From Candidatus Cloacimonadota bacterium (GTDB lineage: Bacteria > Hydrothermota > E44-bin80): 5,154 nucleotides of DNA. The notes below the pieces were generated by a model, which was given only the letters and a program-made list of their open reading frames with translations, ran no database searches and was not told the origin of the DNA. Position numbers and translations under genes: made by a program. The stretch spans positions 1 to 5,154 of the forward strand of contig SOKM01000348.1 in NCBI GenBank assembly GCA_004375785.1, written 5' to 3'. Within the stretch, counting starts at the first letter, position 1, and each line of letters opens with the position of its first letter. Below are positions 1 to 5,154 of the stretch, piece after piece.

Positions 1-685
1 CTATAAAAGAAGGTTTGCTTACCGATATTGTTTGGTTTGCTGAAGCAGTCCTCAAAATAAAAGGAAGAGTATCACTGCCATTTGTGAGAAATGTATCTGG
101 AGGAAGGATAGGAAATGAATTACTTGAACCAAAACTGACTGTGTCATTTCCTGTATTGCGGGGATTCCAGTATTCATCTGTAATGTAAATAGTGGCGTCA
201 AAAGAGATACCAGCAGTACAATCAAAAGGAGCTATCCATTTTCTTCCTCTATTATTTGTGTTTCCAGCGTCGTTTTCCTGTCCCGGAAGTATTATCTGAA
301 GTCTATTTGCCTTTCCAGGAAGAATCGTAAAAGGTGGACAATTGTTCTCGGCCGTTCCAATAGGTATTGTTACATAAAGTTCAAGTGAATCAGACGCTCT
401 TTTTATCATTATTCTCCCCTGATAGTCGCCAGCAGCGTTAAATCTAATCATAGGGGGAGCGTTATAATAATCCAGAATGGTTATCCTCTCAGGCGAAGTC
501 ATATGTAATTCAGCAATGCTGTTATATGGTGAATTAAGACTATCGTGACCATGGATAGTAATTATTATAGTATCGCCTGCAAAATGCGTTCCAACTGTAT
601 CAAAATCAAATATATAATACTGGGCTGATATTGCAATTGGTAAAAGAAATAGAATTAGAATTAGAAATGGTAACAACTTTTTCAT
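1..685 (-). CDS. Secreted Ig-like multidomain protein, N-terminal part (runs off the left edge)
   Basis: Open frame from an ATG at 685 to the window edge: 228 residues with no stop, so the C-terminus is missing. Residues 1-21 (MKKLLPFLILILFLLPIAIS plus A) form a clear signal peptide, with likely cleavage before QYY. Residues about 24-110 look like one Ig-like beta-sandwich (AGDTIIITIHG near the start, then AAGDYQGRIMIK and LELYVTIP). Residues about 126-225 look like a second module: ANRLQIILPGQ, then FDATIYITDEYWNPRN, then LPFILRTASANQTISV. That ILPGQ / TVYxTDxxWN / NQTI pattern is familiar from repeated Ig-like modules in large exported proteins of WOR-3-like lineages (recalled, not searched). 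More modules and perhaps a C-terminal sorting tail probably follow beyond the edge. AAAGGAGG six bases upstream supports the start. It is the only gene downstream of the riboswitch here. A structural or adhesive surface role is inferred; no enzymatic motif is visible. Confidence 0.85.
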   Translation of the reverse strand, partial: MKKLLPFLILILFLLPIAISAQYYIFDFDTVGTHFAGDTIIITIHGHDSLNSPYNSIAELHMTSPERITILDYYNAPPMIRFNAAGDYQGRIMIKRASDSLELYVTIPIGTAENNCPPFTILPGKANRLQIILPGQENDAGNTNNRGRKWIAPFDCTAGISFDATIYITDEYWNPRNTGNDTVSFGSSNSFPILPPDTFLTNGSDTLPFILRTASANQTISVSKPSFI

Positions 686-691
686 AAAGTT

Positions 692-699
692 CCTCCTTT
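692..699 (-). promoter_or_regulatory. Strong Shine-Dalgarno for the Ig-like gene
   Basis: Minus-strand AAAGGAGG lies six bases before the ATG at 685. It is nearly a perfect anti-16S match and fixes the start at the signal peptide. It lies downstream of the riboswitch terminator and outside the aptamer, so control is expected at transcription termination and not by hiding the ribosome site. Confidence 0.85.
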
Positions 700-715
700 C
701 ATATCATAAACAGCA

Positions 716-745
716 AGCATAACATTATATTTATAATAATGTCAA
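716..745 (-). promoter_or_regulatory. Possible second promoter downstream of the riboswitch
   Basis: Minus-strand TTGACA (745-740) is a perfect -35 match and is followed after 18 bases by TATGCT (721-716), an acceptable -10. The transcript would begin near 709 and carry the ribosome site but not the riboswitch. A perfect TATAAT also occurs at 729-724 but is only 10 bases from the TTGACA, so it cannot pair with it. The region is very AT-rich, so chance matches are likely. If real, this promoter gives riboswitch-independent expression. Confidence 0.35.
722..742. repeat. Imperfect palindrome, candidate operator
   Basis: Arms ACATTAT (742-736 on the minus strand) and ATAATGT (728-722) are perfect inverted repeats around a 7-base A/T centre. 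The palindrome overlaps the end of the TTGACA and fills most of the spacer of the possible second promoter, a common place for a repressor to bind. Arms made mostly of A and T make a chance origin plausible, and I recognise no known regulator motif. Confidence 0.35.
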
Positions 746-757
746 GAAAAAAATGTT

Positions 758-804
758 AAAAAAATCCGGACTGACCATAAGGAATTGTAACTTTGGCAGT
801 CCGG
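758..804 (-). terminator. Intrinsic terminator forming the riboswitch expression platform
   Basis: On the minus strand, CCGGACTG (804-797) pairs perfectly with CAGTCCGG (773-766). The stem extends by CC (796-795) with GG (776-775) across one bulged T. An A and seven Ts (764-758) follow. The 5' arm is also the conserved 3' strand of the GEMM-I aptamer (GCCGGACTGCC), so aptamer and terminator cannot both form. The simple prediction is that ligand-bound RNA prevents termination and turns the downstream gene on. Confidence 0.9.
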
Positions 805-874
805 CAATCTATAACTAACAGACCCGTGACTTTGCGTCACCTGATTACTCAGGTTTTGCTCTTTTCAAGGTCAC
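787..874 (-). promoter_or_regulatory. GEMM-I riboswitch aptamer (cyclic di-GMP class I family)
   Basis: Read on the minus strand, the elements fall in canonical order. The closing helix is GTGACCTTG (874-866) with CAAAGTTAC (795-787), 8 of 9 pairs including one G-U. Next comes GCAAAACC (859-852). A hairpin CCTGA-GTAA-TCAGG (853-840) carries a GNRA tetraloop. The core is GACGCAAAG (838-830), the GEMM signature. The second arm is GGGTCT (825-820) with AGATTGCC (810-803), the presumed tetraloop receptor arm. The conserved 3' end is GCCGGACTGCC (805-795). Family knowledge: GEMM-I RNAs bind cyclic di-GMP, and variants with A in place of G20 prefer 3',3'-cGAMP. Ungapped alignment gives G at that position (859), favouring cyclic di-GMP. 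There is one extra A in the GCAAA stretch, so another alignment would place A860 there. The second arm is short. Identification rests on motif and pairing, without a covariance search. Confidence 0.9.
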
Positions 875-881
875 TATAATT

Positions 882-910
882 AATTTAACGGATTTATTAC
901 TTTTTGTCAA
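882..910 (-). promoter_or_regulatory. Sigma70-type promoter of the riboswitch transcript
   Basis: Minus-strand TTGACA (910-905) is a perfect -35 box. It is followed by a 17-base spacer and TAAATT (887-882) as the -10. The expected start is about 875-874, exactly where the riboswitch closing helix begins, so the leader starts with the aptamer. The preceding gene's terminator ends at 965, so the Ig-like gene appears to be its own transcription unit. Confidence 0.75.
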
Positions 911-964
911 GTAAAAAATGGTGTCATTGCGATTTTGGAATTGTATATTGTTTAGAATGTGAAG

Positions 965-1001
965 AAAAAAACAGGCTGTCGGGAGAATTCCGGACAGCCT
1001 G
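965..1001 (-). terminator. Intrinsic terminator of the beta-propeller protein gene
   Basis: On the minus strand, CAGGCTGTC (1001-993) pairs perfectly with GACAGCCTG (980-972). GG-CC pairs extend the stem past a C-C mismatch around an AATTCT loop, and seven Ts (971-965) follow. The hairpin begins 25 bases after the TAA stop at 1029-1027. It separates the large gene from the riboswitch unit. Confidence 0.92.
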
Positions 1002-1026
1002 AAAAAGAGTCAGAATATTGAAAGTG

Positions 1027-4000
1027 TTATCTGAGAAATGTGATTTTTCTAATCACTCTCTCGTTTTCACATTGAAACTCTATGAAATATACACCCTGTG
1101 GGTGTTTTTTAACGGGCCAGTTTATGTTGTAAATTCCTGGTTCTTTTATTTCATAAACCACTGTCTCAATCTGTCTTCCAGAAATATCGTAAACCTTGAG
1201 GGAAACGAAAGCCTTCTCTGGAATACTGAATCTTATTTTTGAATTTAATCTAGCGGGATTTGGAGATACAGGATAAAGCTGTGGTGTTCTCGATAAGGAT
1301 GGAGAAAACTGGACGATTATGGAAGCACAGTAGGTTTTATTTCCTGAATTATTCAACGAAAACAGTTTGTATGTATAAGTATGTCCATAGACTACATCCC
1401 TATCAAGAAATGTGTATTCCTGCGGGGATTGTGAATTTCCTGCTCCATTAACCCTTCCTATCTCGTTATAGTCATCATCCTCTTTCTTCTCTATTATCCA
1501 TTGATAAATCTCGTTTTCACTCTCTGTCCGCCACATTATTTCTATGCCATCCATTCTGCTTATCGCATTGAACGCACTCAGTTCTATGTCAAGAACAGAA
1601 CCCGCTTCTCTCGGGGAAACACCGCTTCCAAGCGCATCAAAGTAGTAGTAATAGTTCAGGTTAGTTGTCTTCCCGATTCCATTCTCAATTGGGAATGAGT
1701 TCCAGAGATTGTTGTTGGTCTCATTCTGGCAGGTTACGAGGAAACCAAATGGATTACCTGGATTGTATCCCATATCACTGAATGGAATGGAGAACTCAGT
1801 ATATTCCCTGCTGTTGACAATATCATCTTCAGAGAAATCGCCAGTATATGTTAAAGGGGTTGTATTCCAGTCACTCGCTCCGTTATCTTCATAAAGTTGG
1901 TAACTGACATAGTTACCAACCCTGAAACAGTAGTCGGCTTGAAAATCTTCTGGGAGTTTATTCCTTGCTCCTGCGTTTTCTGGATAGGTACTGTCTGCAC
2001 CTCCTCCTTCTATGTCAAAATATACAAACATATCTCCACCTGGGCTCTGCCAGTTATGCCTTGAATAACCAATATATAATTTGCTTGCATCCCAGGTGAA
2101 GAAAAGGGTATCAGAATTCCGTATATCCATCATTTCACTATCTATAAAATCCTTGACATAGCCACCGCTTGAACCAATAACAATCGAATGTGGGGTAACG
2201 GTGTCTCCTGGGACTACAACCTTCGGTTCATCACCGAGTGTTGAGTTTCTTATCGTATCATTCTTATTGTCGTATGCCTTGATTGCAAAGATGAGTGTGT
2301 CTGCCGGCGGAAGCCCGCGGACTGTCTTGATCTCCGGATTTGTTCCCTTCTTCGGTTCCCACGCCTGATAATAGGTAATCCCTGCATCAAACTCTGCGTC
2401 TGTTGTCATTTTCCCGTAATCAGGGGGAACATTTTCGTAATGTGTGAACTTTACGATATATCCATAGGCAGAGTCGGGTGGAACGACAAACTGGTTCATC
2501 GGAGCAGTCCAATCCAGAGTTACAATCCCTTCAGTGCCGGTAGGAGATGCACTGAGGTCGGTGACAGGTTCTGGTGCTACCCTTTCGCCAAGGAAAGCCA
2601 TCATTCTTCTAATTAGTTCAATATTGGTGTTCGGGTGCTCGTCACTGATAAGGCCACTCAGGGAGAAAGTAAGATGTGAATTGTTTCCATCACCACGCTC
2701 GCCTTTCCAGGCAAAGCAATATGCACTACCACACATATAGTAAAGTTTTGCTGGACCGTCAGCGAAAAATATGGTGTCTGCACCACTCGCATCAATTCTA
2801 TCCACATAGTTGTCGCAGGTATCCTGAAACAGGTAACTGAACTCCATTCCTCTCGTAAATCGGTCATCCTTTCCGTAAAGTTTCTTTATATTACCGGTAG
2901 CAAACGGGTTCCCATCTGCAACATAAGAGATGTAAAACTTATTATAGAGAGGGTCTCCGCTATACAGGTATCCGAAGTCGTTTCCAGTAATAAGAACGGG
3001 GTTGCCCAACGCAATGTAGTCATGAAGATCGTTCCTCTCTTTGGTAGTCATCGTCCCCGCACCTGTTCCCAGGTGTCTCCAACCAAGGTCTACAACAACA
3101 ACATCGTAATCATCAAGACCTGCCTTTCCCTTTCTTCCTGGCAGGGTTTCAACTTCTGTTATCTGCCATAGGTTATCAATGTTATTTTCCTTGAGCATAT
3201 CTATAGTCGCCTTGGCAGACTCATAGTAATAGACCGGATCTGTTCGAGGGTCTTCGTTCCAGGACGGCGTGCCCGGATCGTCATAGTCTTCATCATCATC
3301 GTATAGCGCTTCAACACCTAAAAGCCTGTCCACACTTAATTCATCAGTTACTGGACCCCCTTGGTCATTAGAGATACGGAAGTAGATATCCCAGTTTCCC
3401 TCTGGATTTGTATCATCCATCCAGACAGTCGAGTAATGTTGAAAAGAACCGTTATCCCTGTCAATTGCAGGTCTGATTTGTGCAGAGGTGTTTCCAAATG
3501 TATCATTTATTGCAAAATTGTTCCCTACAAGTCCCTCTTGAAAATCAACACATTGCCCAAAAATATCCGGGTTTCCTCTCTTGTAATCATACCAGGCAAT
3601 CGTTGCAACACTGGTTGCCTTGGCTGACCTCGTTGATGTGATACAGGGGATATATTGTGCATCTGTTGCACCCCCCTTTGTAGCAGGAATGTTTACTGAG
3701 CCAATAAAAAGACCATCGCGTCTAATTCTCTGGAGATAAACTGTATAAAGTCCCCTTCTGTAATCTTGCCAGGCTATTGTCATATTTCCGAGTTCATCTG
3801 TTGCTATACTGGGATATAGCTGTTTTGAATTTTTTGCTTCTTGGTCAATAACAAGAGTATCTTTTGAATCAAACTCACCCCCATCAATATAGAACCTGCG
3901 CATAAATATATCCCAGTTTCCATATCTATAATCCTGCCAGGTATAGCAAACAGCATCTGTTGCCTTCGCAGGTACATATATATCTAAATCAGGAGATTCC

Positions 4001-4605
4001 TGGGCTTCAGCTGTTTTGTAATTTACCAGGTAATCATCACATAATGGTTCTCCATTAGAAGCGAACCCTCTTCCATAAACATCCCAGTTGTTTCCAGCAA
4101 AATCACGGGAATCCTGCCAGCATACTGAAAACCTATTTGTTGAAGAAACCGCCACTCGAGGAAACTGCTGGTTTTCTGGAGTGTACTTATTCACAATGAA
4201 AAGATCGCTTTTAGGATTACCATTTATATCATATACCTGACAGTGAATATCCCAGTCACCGCTCTTATCACTCTCCCAGACAACAACAAACAAATCACTC
4301 CCTTTCATGCAGGCGACAGCAGGCTCTTGCTGGTTTCCGCCTGTCTGCTCGGAATTGATAAGAAAGTTATCTCCCTGTTTCTTCCCATCCGGGTCGAATA
4401 TTTGCGCGAATATATCCCAATCACCTCTTCTATAATCCTGCCATACAATAACCGTGTATCCATTATTCCATCTTGCGACGTCCGGATTCTCCTGCCCCGT
4501 TTCTCCCCTGTCATTATTCCATACGAGTATCTTTCGCTGTACACCAAAAACCGAAACAATGGAAAGGAAAAAAATCAAAAATATCATTAAAGCCCTCTTT
4601 TTCAC
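1027..4605 (-). CDS. Large exported protein: seven-bladed propeller, GATase-like, FnIII, CBM9-like and sorting-tail domains
   Basis: 1192 residues from a GTG at 4605. This start has AAAAGGAGG just upstream and gives a textbook signal peptide (MKKRALMIFLIFFLSIVSVF plus G, residues 1-21). The in-frame ATG at 4680 has no ribosome site and would bury the signal peptide. Residues 41-425 carry seven repeats with a WxDxRxGxWDI[FY] core at about 55, 110, 163, 223, 279, 338 and 395, probably one seven-bladed beta-propeller. Residues 430-674 resemble Rossmann/class I GATase-like domains of secreted proteins: an acidic DDDEDYDD start, DDYDVVVVDLGW, then LHDYIALGNPVLITGNDFGY; no nucleophile elbow or catalytic set is evident. 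Residues 677-799 look like fibronectin type III (PEPVTDLSASP...VTLDWTAP). About 804-991 resemble a CBM9/DOMON-like sandwich (LFFTWDASKLYIGY, FVYFDIEGGG). About 1005-1101 are a second FnIII-like unit. Residues 1108-1192 form a Por-secretion/FlgD-like tail (SPNP, VSLKVYDISGRQ, QGVYFIEF, RKITFLR). Export and surface binding are inferred; the ligand is unknown. Confidence 0.93.
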   Translation of the reverse strand: MKKRALMIFLIFFLSIVSVFGVQRKILVWNNDRGETGQENPDVARWNNGYTVIVWQDYRRGDWDIFAQIFDPDGKKQGDNFLINSEQTGGNQQEPAVACMKGSDLFVVVWESDKSGDWDIHCQVYDINGNPKSDLFIVNKYTPENQQFPRVAVSSTNRFSVCWQDSRDFAGNNWDVYGRGFASNGEPLCDDYLVNYKTAEAQESPDLDIYVPAKATDAVCYTWQDYRYGNWDIFMRRFYIDGGEFDSKDTLVIDQEAKNSKQLYPSIATDELGNMTIAWQDYRRGLYTVYLQRIRRDGLFIGSVNIPATKGGATDAQYIPCITSTRSAKATSVATIAWYDYKRGNPDIFGQCVDFQEGLVGNNFAINDTFGNTSAQIRPAIDRDNGSFQHYSTVWMDDTNPEGNWDIYFRISNDQGGPVTDELSVDRLLGVEALYDDDEDYDDPGTPSWNEDPRTDPVYYYESAKATIDMLKENNIDNLWQITEVETLPGRKGKAGLDDYDVVVVDLGWRHLGTGAGTMTTKERNDLHDYIALGNPVLITGNDFGYLYSGDPLYNKFYISYVADGNPFATGNIKKLYGKDDRFTRGMEFSYLFQDTCDNYVDRIDASGADTIFFADGPAKLYYMCGSAYCFAWKGERGDGNNSHLTFSLSGLISDEHPNTNIELIRRMMAFLGERVAPEPVTDLSASPTGTEGIVTLDWTAPMNQFVVPPDSAYGYIVKFTHYENVPPDYGKMTTDAEFDAGITYYQAWEPKKGTNPEIKTVRGLPPADTLIFAIKAYDNKNDTIRNSTLGDEPKVVVPGDTVTPHSIVIGSSGGYVKDFIDSEMMDIRNSDTLFFTWDASKLYIGYSRHNWQSPGGDMFVYFDIEGGGADSTYPENAGARNKLPEDFQADYCFRVGNYVSYQLYEDNGASDWNTTPLTYTGDFSEDDIVNSREYTEFSIPFSDMGYNPGNPFGFLVTCQNETNNNLWNSFPIENGIGKTTNLNYYYYFDALGSGVSPREAGSVLDIELSAFNAISRMDGIEIMWRTESENEIYQWIIEKKEDDDYNEIGRVNGAGNSQSPQEYTFLDRDVVYGHTYTYKLFSLNNSGNKTYCASIIVQFSPSLSRTPQLYPVSPNPARLNSKIRFSIPEKAFVSLKVYDISGRQIETVVYEIKEPGIYNINWPVKKHPQGVYFIEFQCENERVIRKITFLR
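3331..4485 (-). repeat. Seven tandem propeller-blade repeats within the large CDS
   Basis: Each unit is about 47-60 residues and begins near a Pro followed by a beta-strand such as PDVA, PAVA, PRVA, PSIA or PAID. It continues with WxDxRxGxWDI[FY]xQ and ends in a D-x-[DN]-G turn and a strand such as NFLIN or LFIVN. Unit boundaries in the protein are near residues 41, 95, 149, 205, 265, 320 and 379. Units 1, 2, 3, 4 and 7 keep the W-D-[IV] core. Unit 5 reads GLYTVY and unit 6 GNPDIF. The repeat shows in the DNA as recurring plus-strand ATATCCCA and AATCCTGCCA tracts. Seven units match a single closed propeller; the fold is inferred from the repeat pattern. Confidence 0.85.
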
Positions 4606-4609
4606 TCCG

Positions 4610-4618
4610 CCTCCTTTT
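4610..4618 (-). promoter_or_regulatory. Ribosome binding site deciding the GTG start of the large CDS
   Basis: Minus-strand AAAAGGAGG ends four bases before the GTG at 4605. It is the only strong site near the start of this frame. The upstream ATG at 4680 is preceded only by a poly-A stretch. Confidence 0.85.
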
Positions 4619-4732
4619 GTCTTCTTACTCTTTATCTTTATCAATCTTCTATCATTTGTCATTGCTGGACACTCTACCATTTTTTTCTTAAAAAAACAAG
4701 TTTTTTCTTTTGCCGTTTCTCAGCAGTAGTTA

Positions 4733-4738
4733 ATTATA
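4733..4738 (-). promoter_or_regulatory. Possible -10 box for the large CDS
   Basis: Minus-strand TATAAT (4738-4733) is a perfect -10 match, about 128 bases before the GTG start. No good -35 is seen 16-18 bases upstream (GGCACG and similar), so activator help or chance are both possible. The degenerate TGCAAATTT element lies where the -35 region would be. Confidence 0.3.
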
Positions 4739-4746
4739 ACTTAATA

Positions 4747-4760
4747 TGCAAATTTCGTGC
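4747..4760. repeat. Degenerate third copy of the TGCAAATTT palindrome
   Basis: Plus-strand TGCAAATTTCGTGC shares its first nine bases with the two full palindromes further right, while its right arm has diverged. It lies next to the TATAAT at 4733-4738, over the expected -35 region. A nine-base AT-rich match is weak evidence alone; it is listed because of the two full copies close by. Confidence 0.3.
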
Positions 4761-4853
4761 CTTGCTATCTCTTTTCTCGGATTTTTTATGTTAAGTCTAT
4801 ATAAATTTTTACTTATAAAATAAACGGGGTTTTTCTTACAGAAGAGGAACTAC

Positions 4854-4877
4854 AAAAAAAGTGCAAATTTTGCACTT
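4854..4877 (-). terminator. Possible terminator after folC
   Basis: On the minus strand, AAGTGC (4877-4872) and GCACTT (4864-4859) can form a short stem around an AAAATTT loop, directly followed by Ts to 4854. The T-run fits a terminator 75 bases past the folC stop. The stem is short and GC-poor, and the same palindrome occurs again at 4938-4952 without a T-run, so an operator role competes with this reading. Confidence 0.4.
4859..4877. repeat. Perfect palindrome, copy 1 (AAGTGCAAA-T-TTTGCACTT)
   Basis: Nine-base arms are perfectly inverted around one central T. The inner 15 bases, GTGCAAATTTTGCAC (4861-4875), differ at one base from the copy at 4938-4952. The form suits a dimeric helix-turn-helix regulator. 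I do not recognise it as a known site such as CIRCE, Fur, LexA, Rex or NrdR. Confidence 0.6.
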
Positions 4878-4937
4878 CCCATTTTTTTATTATCATAAGT
4901 TTTGTGAAAGTAAGCACTTACCTTCACTGATTTTAAA

Positions 4938-4952
4938 GTGCAAATTTTGCAT
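4938..4952. repeat. Near-perfect palindrome, copy 2 (GTGCAAATTTTGCAT)
   Basis: Matches copy 1 at 14 of 15 bases; the last base is T instead of C, which breaks the outermost pair. The two copies are 77 bases apart in the same orientation, and on the minus strand they share TGCAAAATTTGCACTTT. This copy touches the last base of the folC stop codon. Confidence 0.6.
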
Positions 4953-5154
4953 TAGGGGGTGTTAAGTGCTTCGTATGCTTCGGAAACAAGGTAGATAGAA
5001 CCCGTGATAAGGATAAGGTTTTTCTTATTTAATAATCTCTTGGCAAGTTTAATAGCATCATTAATATTTTTTGTGAGGAACACATCTTTTCTAAACACAT
5101 TTTTAATTTCCGATATTTCCGCTGCCCTTTCCGAATCTATCCCTGTTAGTATAA
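4952..5154 (-). CDS. folC: Folylpolyglutamate / dihydrofolate synthase, C-terminal end (partial)
   Basis: The final 66 codons and TAA stop (4954-4952) of a gene entering from the right edge. The product ends DAIKLAKRLLNKKNLILITG followed by SIYLVSEAYEALNTP. The L[IV]TGS[IL]YLV.EA motif near the C-terminus is characteristic of FolC, the Mur-ligase-family enzyme that adds glutamate to folates (and in bifunctional forms makes dihydrofolate from dihydropteroate) in the cytoplasm. The preceding FLTKNINDAIKLA fits the family's last alpha/beta unit. The ATP-binding and catalytic regions lie outside the window, so completeness and bifunctionality cannot be judged. It has no obvious functional tie to the exported proteins downstream and a 346-base gap follows it. 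Confidence 0.85.
   Translation of the reverse strand, partial: ILTGIDSERAAEISEIKNVFRKDVFLTKNINDAIKLAKRLLNKKNLILITGSIYLVSEAYEALNTP

Larger units (their letters stand above)
4606..4951. other. Gene-free gap between folC and the large CDS
   Basis: About 346 AT-rich bases. From folC towards the large gene it holds two palindromes (4938-4952 and 4859-4877), a T-tract that could make the second palindrome a terminator, a degenerate third palindrome copy near 4747-4760, a TATAAT at 4738-4733, and a purine-rich leader with the ribosome site. I see no credible small gene, tRNA or structured RNA here. Confidence 0.7.

Noticed and set aside
724..740. TTGACA (745-740) paired with TATAAT (729-724) as a promoter
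   Set aside because: The spacer is only 10 bases, too short for sigma70; TATGCT at 18 bases was considered instead.
2658..2867. Minus-strand 69-codon frame, and another at 4305-4559
   Set aside because: Both are out-of-frame shadows inside the large CDS, with no start signals of their own.
3331..4485. Recurring short DNA tracts that might suggest a repeat array or CRISPR
   Set aside because: They are in frame, diverged and about 160-180 bases apart, and are explained by the protein-level propeller repeats.
4243..4590. Plus-strand open frame of 115 codons, and other plus-strand frames over 1018-4729
   Set aside because: They are antisense to a well-supported 1192-residue gene with clear domains, have no ribosome sites, and their translations show no recognisable pattern.
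4606..4680. N-terminal extension of the large CDS to the ATG at 4680 (25 more residues)
   Set aside because: There is no ribosome site before it, and the extension is highly basic and would push the signal peptide inside the protein. The GTG at 4605 has AAAAGGAGG and starts exactly at a signal peptide.
4690..4706. A-run/T-run inverted repeat (AAAAAAC-AA-GTTTTTT), a possible hairpin
   Set aside because: The stem is almost entirely A-T with a two-base loop and would not be stable; it is consistent with low-complexity AT-rich sequence.

Overview
All recognisable genes lie on the minus strand, so the window reads from its right end to its left. In transcription order it holds: the last 66 codons of folC (right edge to 4952); an AT-rich gap with a duplicated palindrome; a complete 1192-residue secreted multidomain protein (4605 to 1027); its terminator (about 1001 to 965); a sigma70-type promoter leading straight into a GEMM-I (cyclic di-GMP class I) riboswitch with its own terminator (910 to 758); and the first 228 codons of a second secreted Ig-like protein running off the left edge (685 to 1).

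The organism is probably an uncultured Gram-negative bacterium of the kind that makes large modular exported proteins with a Por-secretion / FlgD-like C-terminal tail, such as WOR-3/Stahlbacteria, Hydrothermae, Cloacimonadota or another Bacteroidota/FCB-related lineage. Three things point there: the WxDxRxGxWDI propeller repeats, the SPNP...VSLKVYDISGRQ...GVYFIEF tail, and Ig-like modules containing an ILPGQ...TIYITDEYWN pattern. This is an inference from protein style; no taxonomic marker is present except a folC fragment.

The large protein has a signal peptide, seven tandem propeller blades (probably one closed seven-bladed beta-propeller), a Rossmann/glutamine-amidotransferase-like domain with no evident catalytic residues, a fibronectin type III domain, a CBM9/DOMON-like beta-sandwich, a second FnIII-like domain and a type IX-style sorting tail. 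It looks like a surface or secreted binding protein, not a recognisable enzyme.

The best find is the riboswitch. The predicted transcript start falls at the first base of the aptamer's closing helix. The aptamer keeps the GNRA-capped hairpin, the GACGCAAAG core and the GGGTCT...AGATTGCCGG arm. Its 3' strand is also the 5' arm of a strong intrinsic terminator, so ligand binding should block termination (predicted ON switch). The target is an exported Ig-like protein, consistent with cyclic-dinucleotide control of a surface or adhesion factor. A second possible promoter with an embedded palindrome lies between the riboswitch terminator and the gene, and could bypass the switch.

The gap between folC and the large gene holds two near-identical 15-bp palindromes, a degenerate third copy near a possible promoter, and a cluster of AAGTGC hexamers. 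This may be an unrecognised operator array, or in part a terminator.
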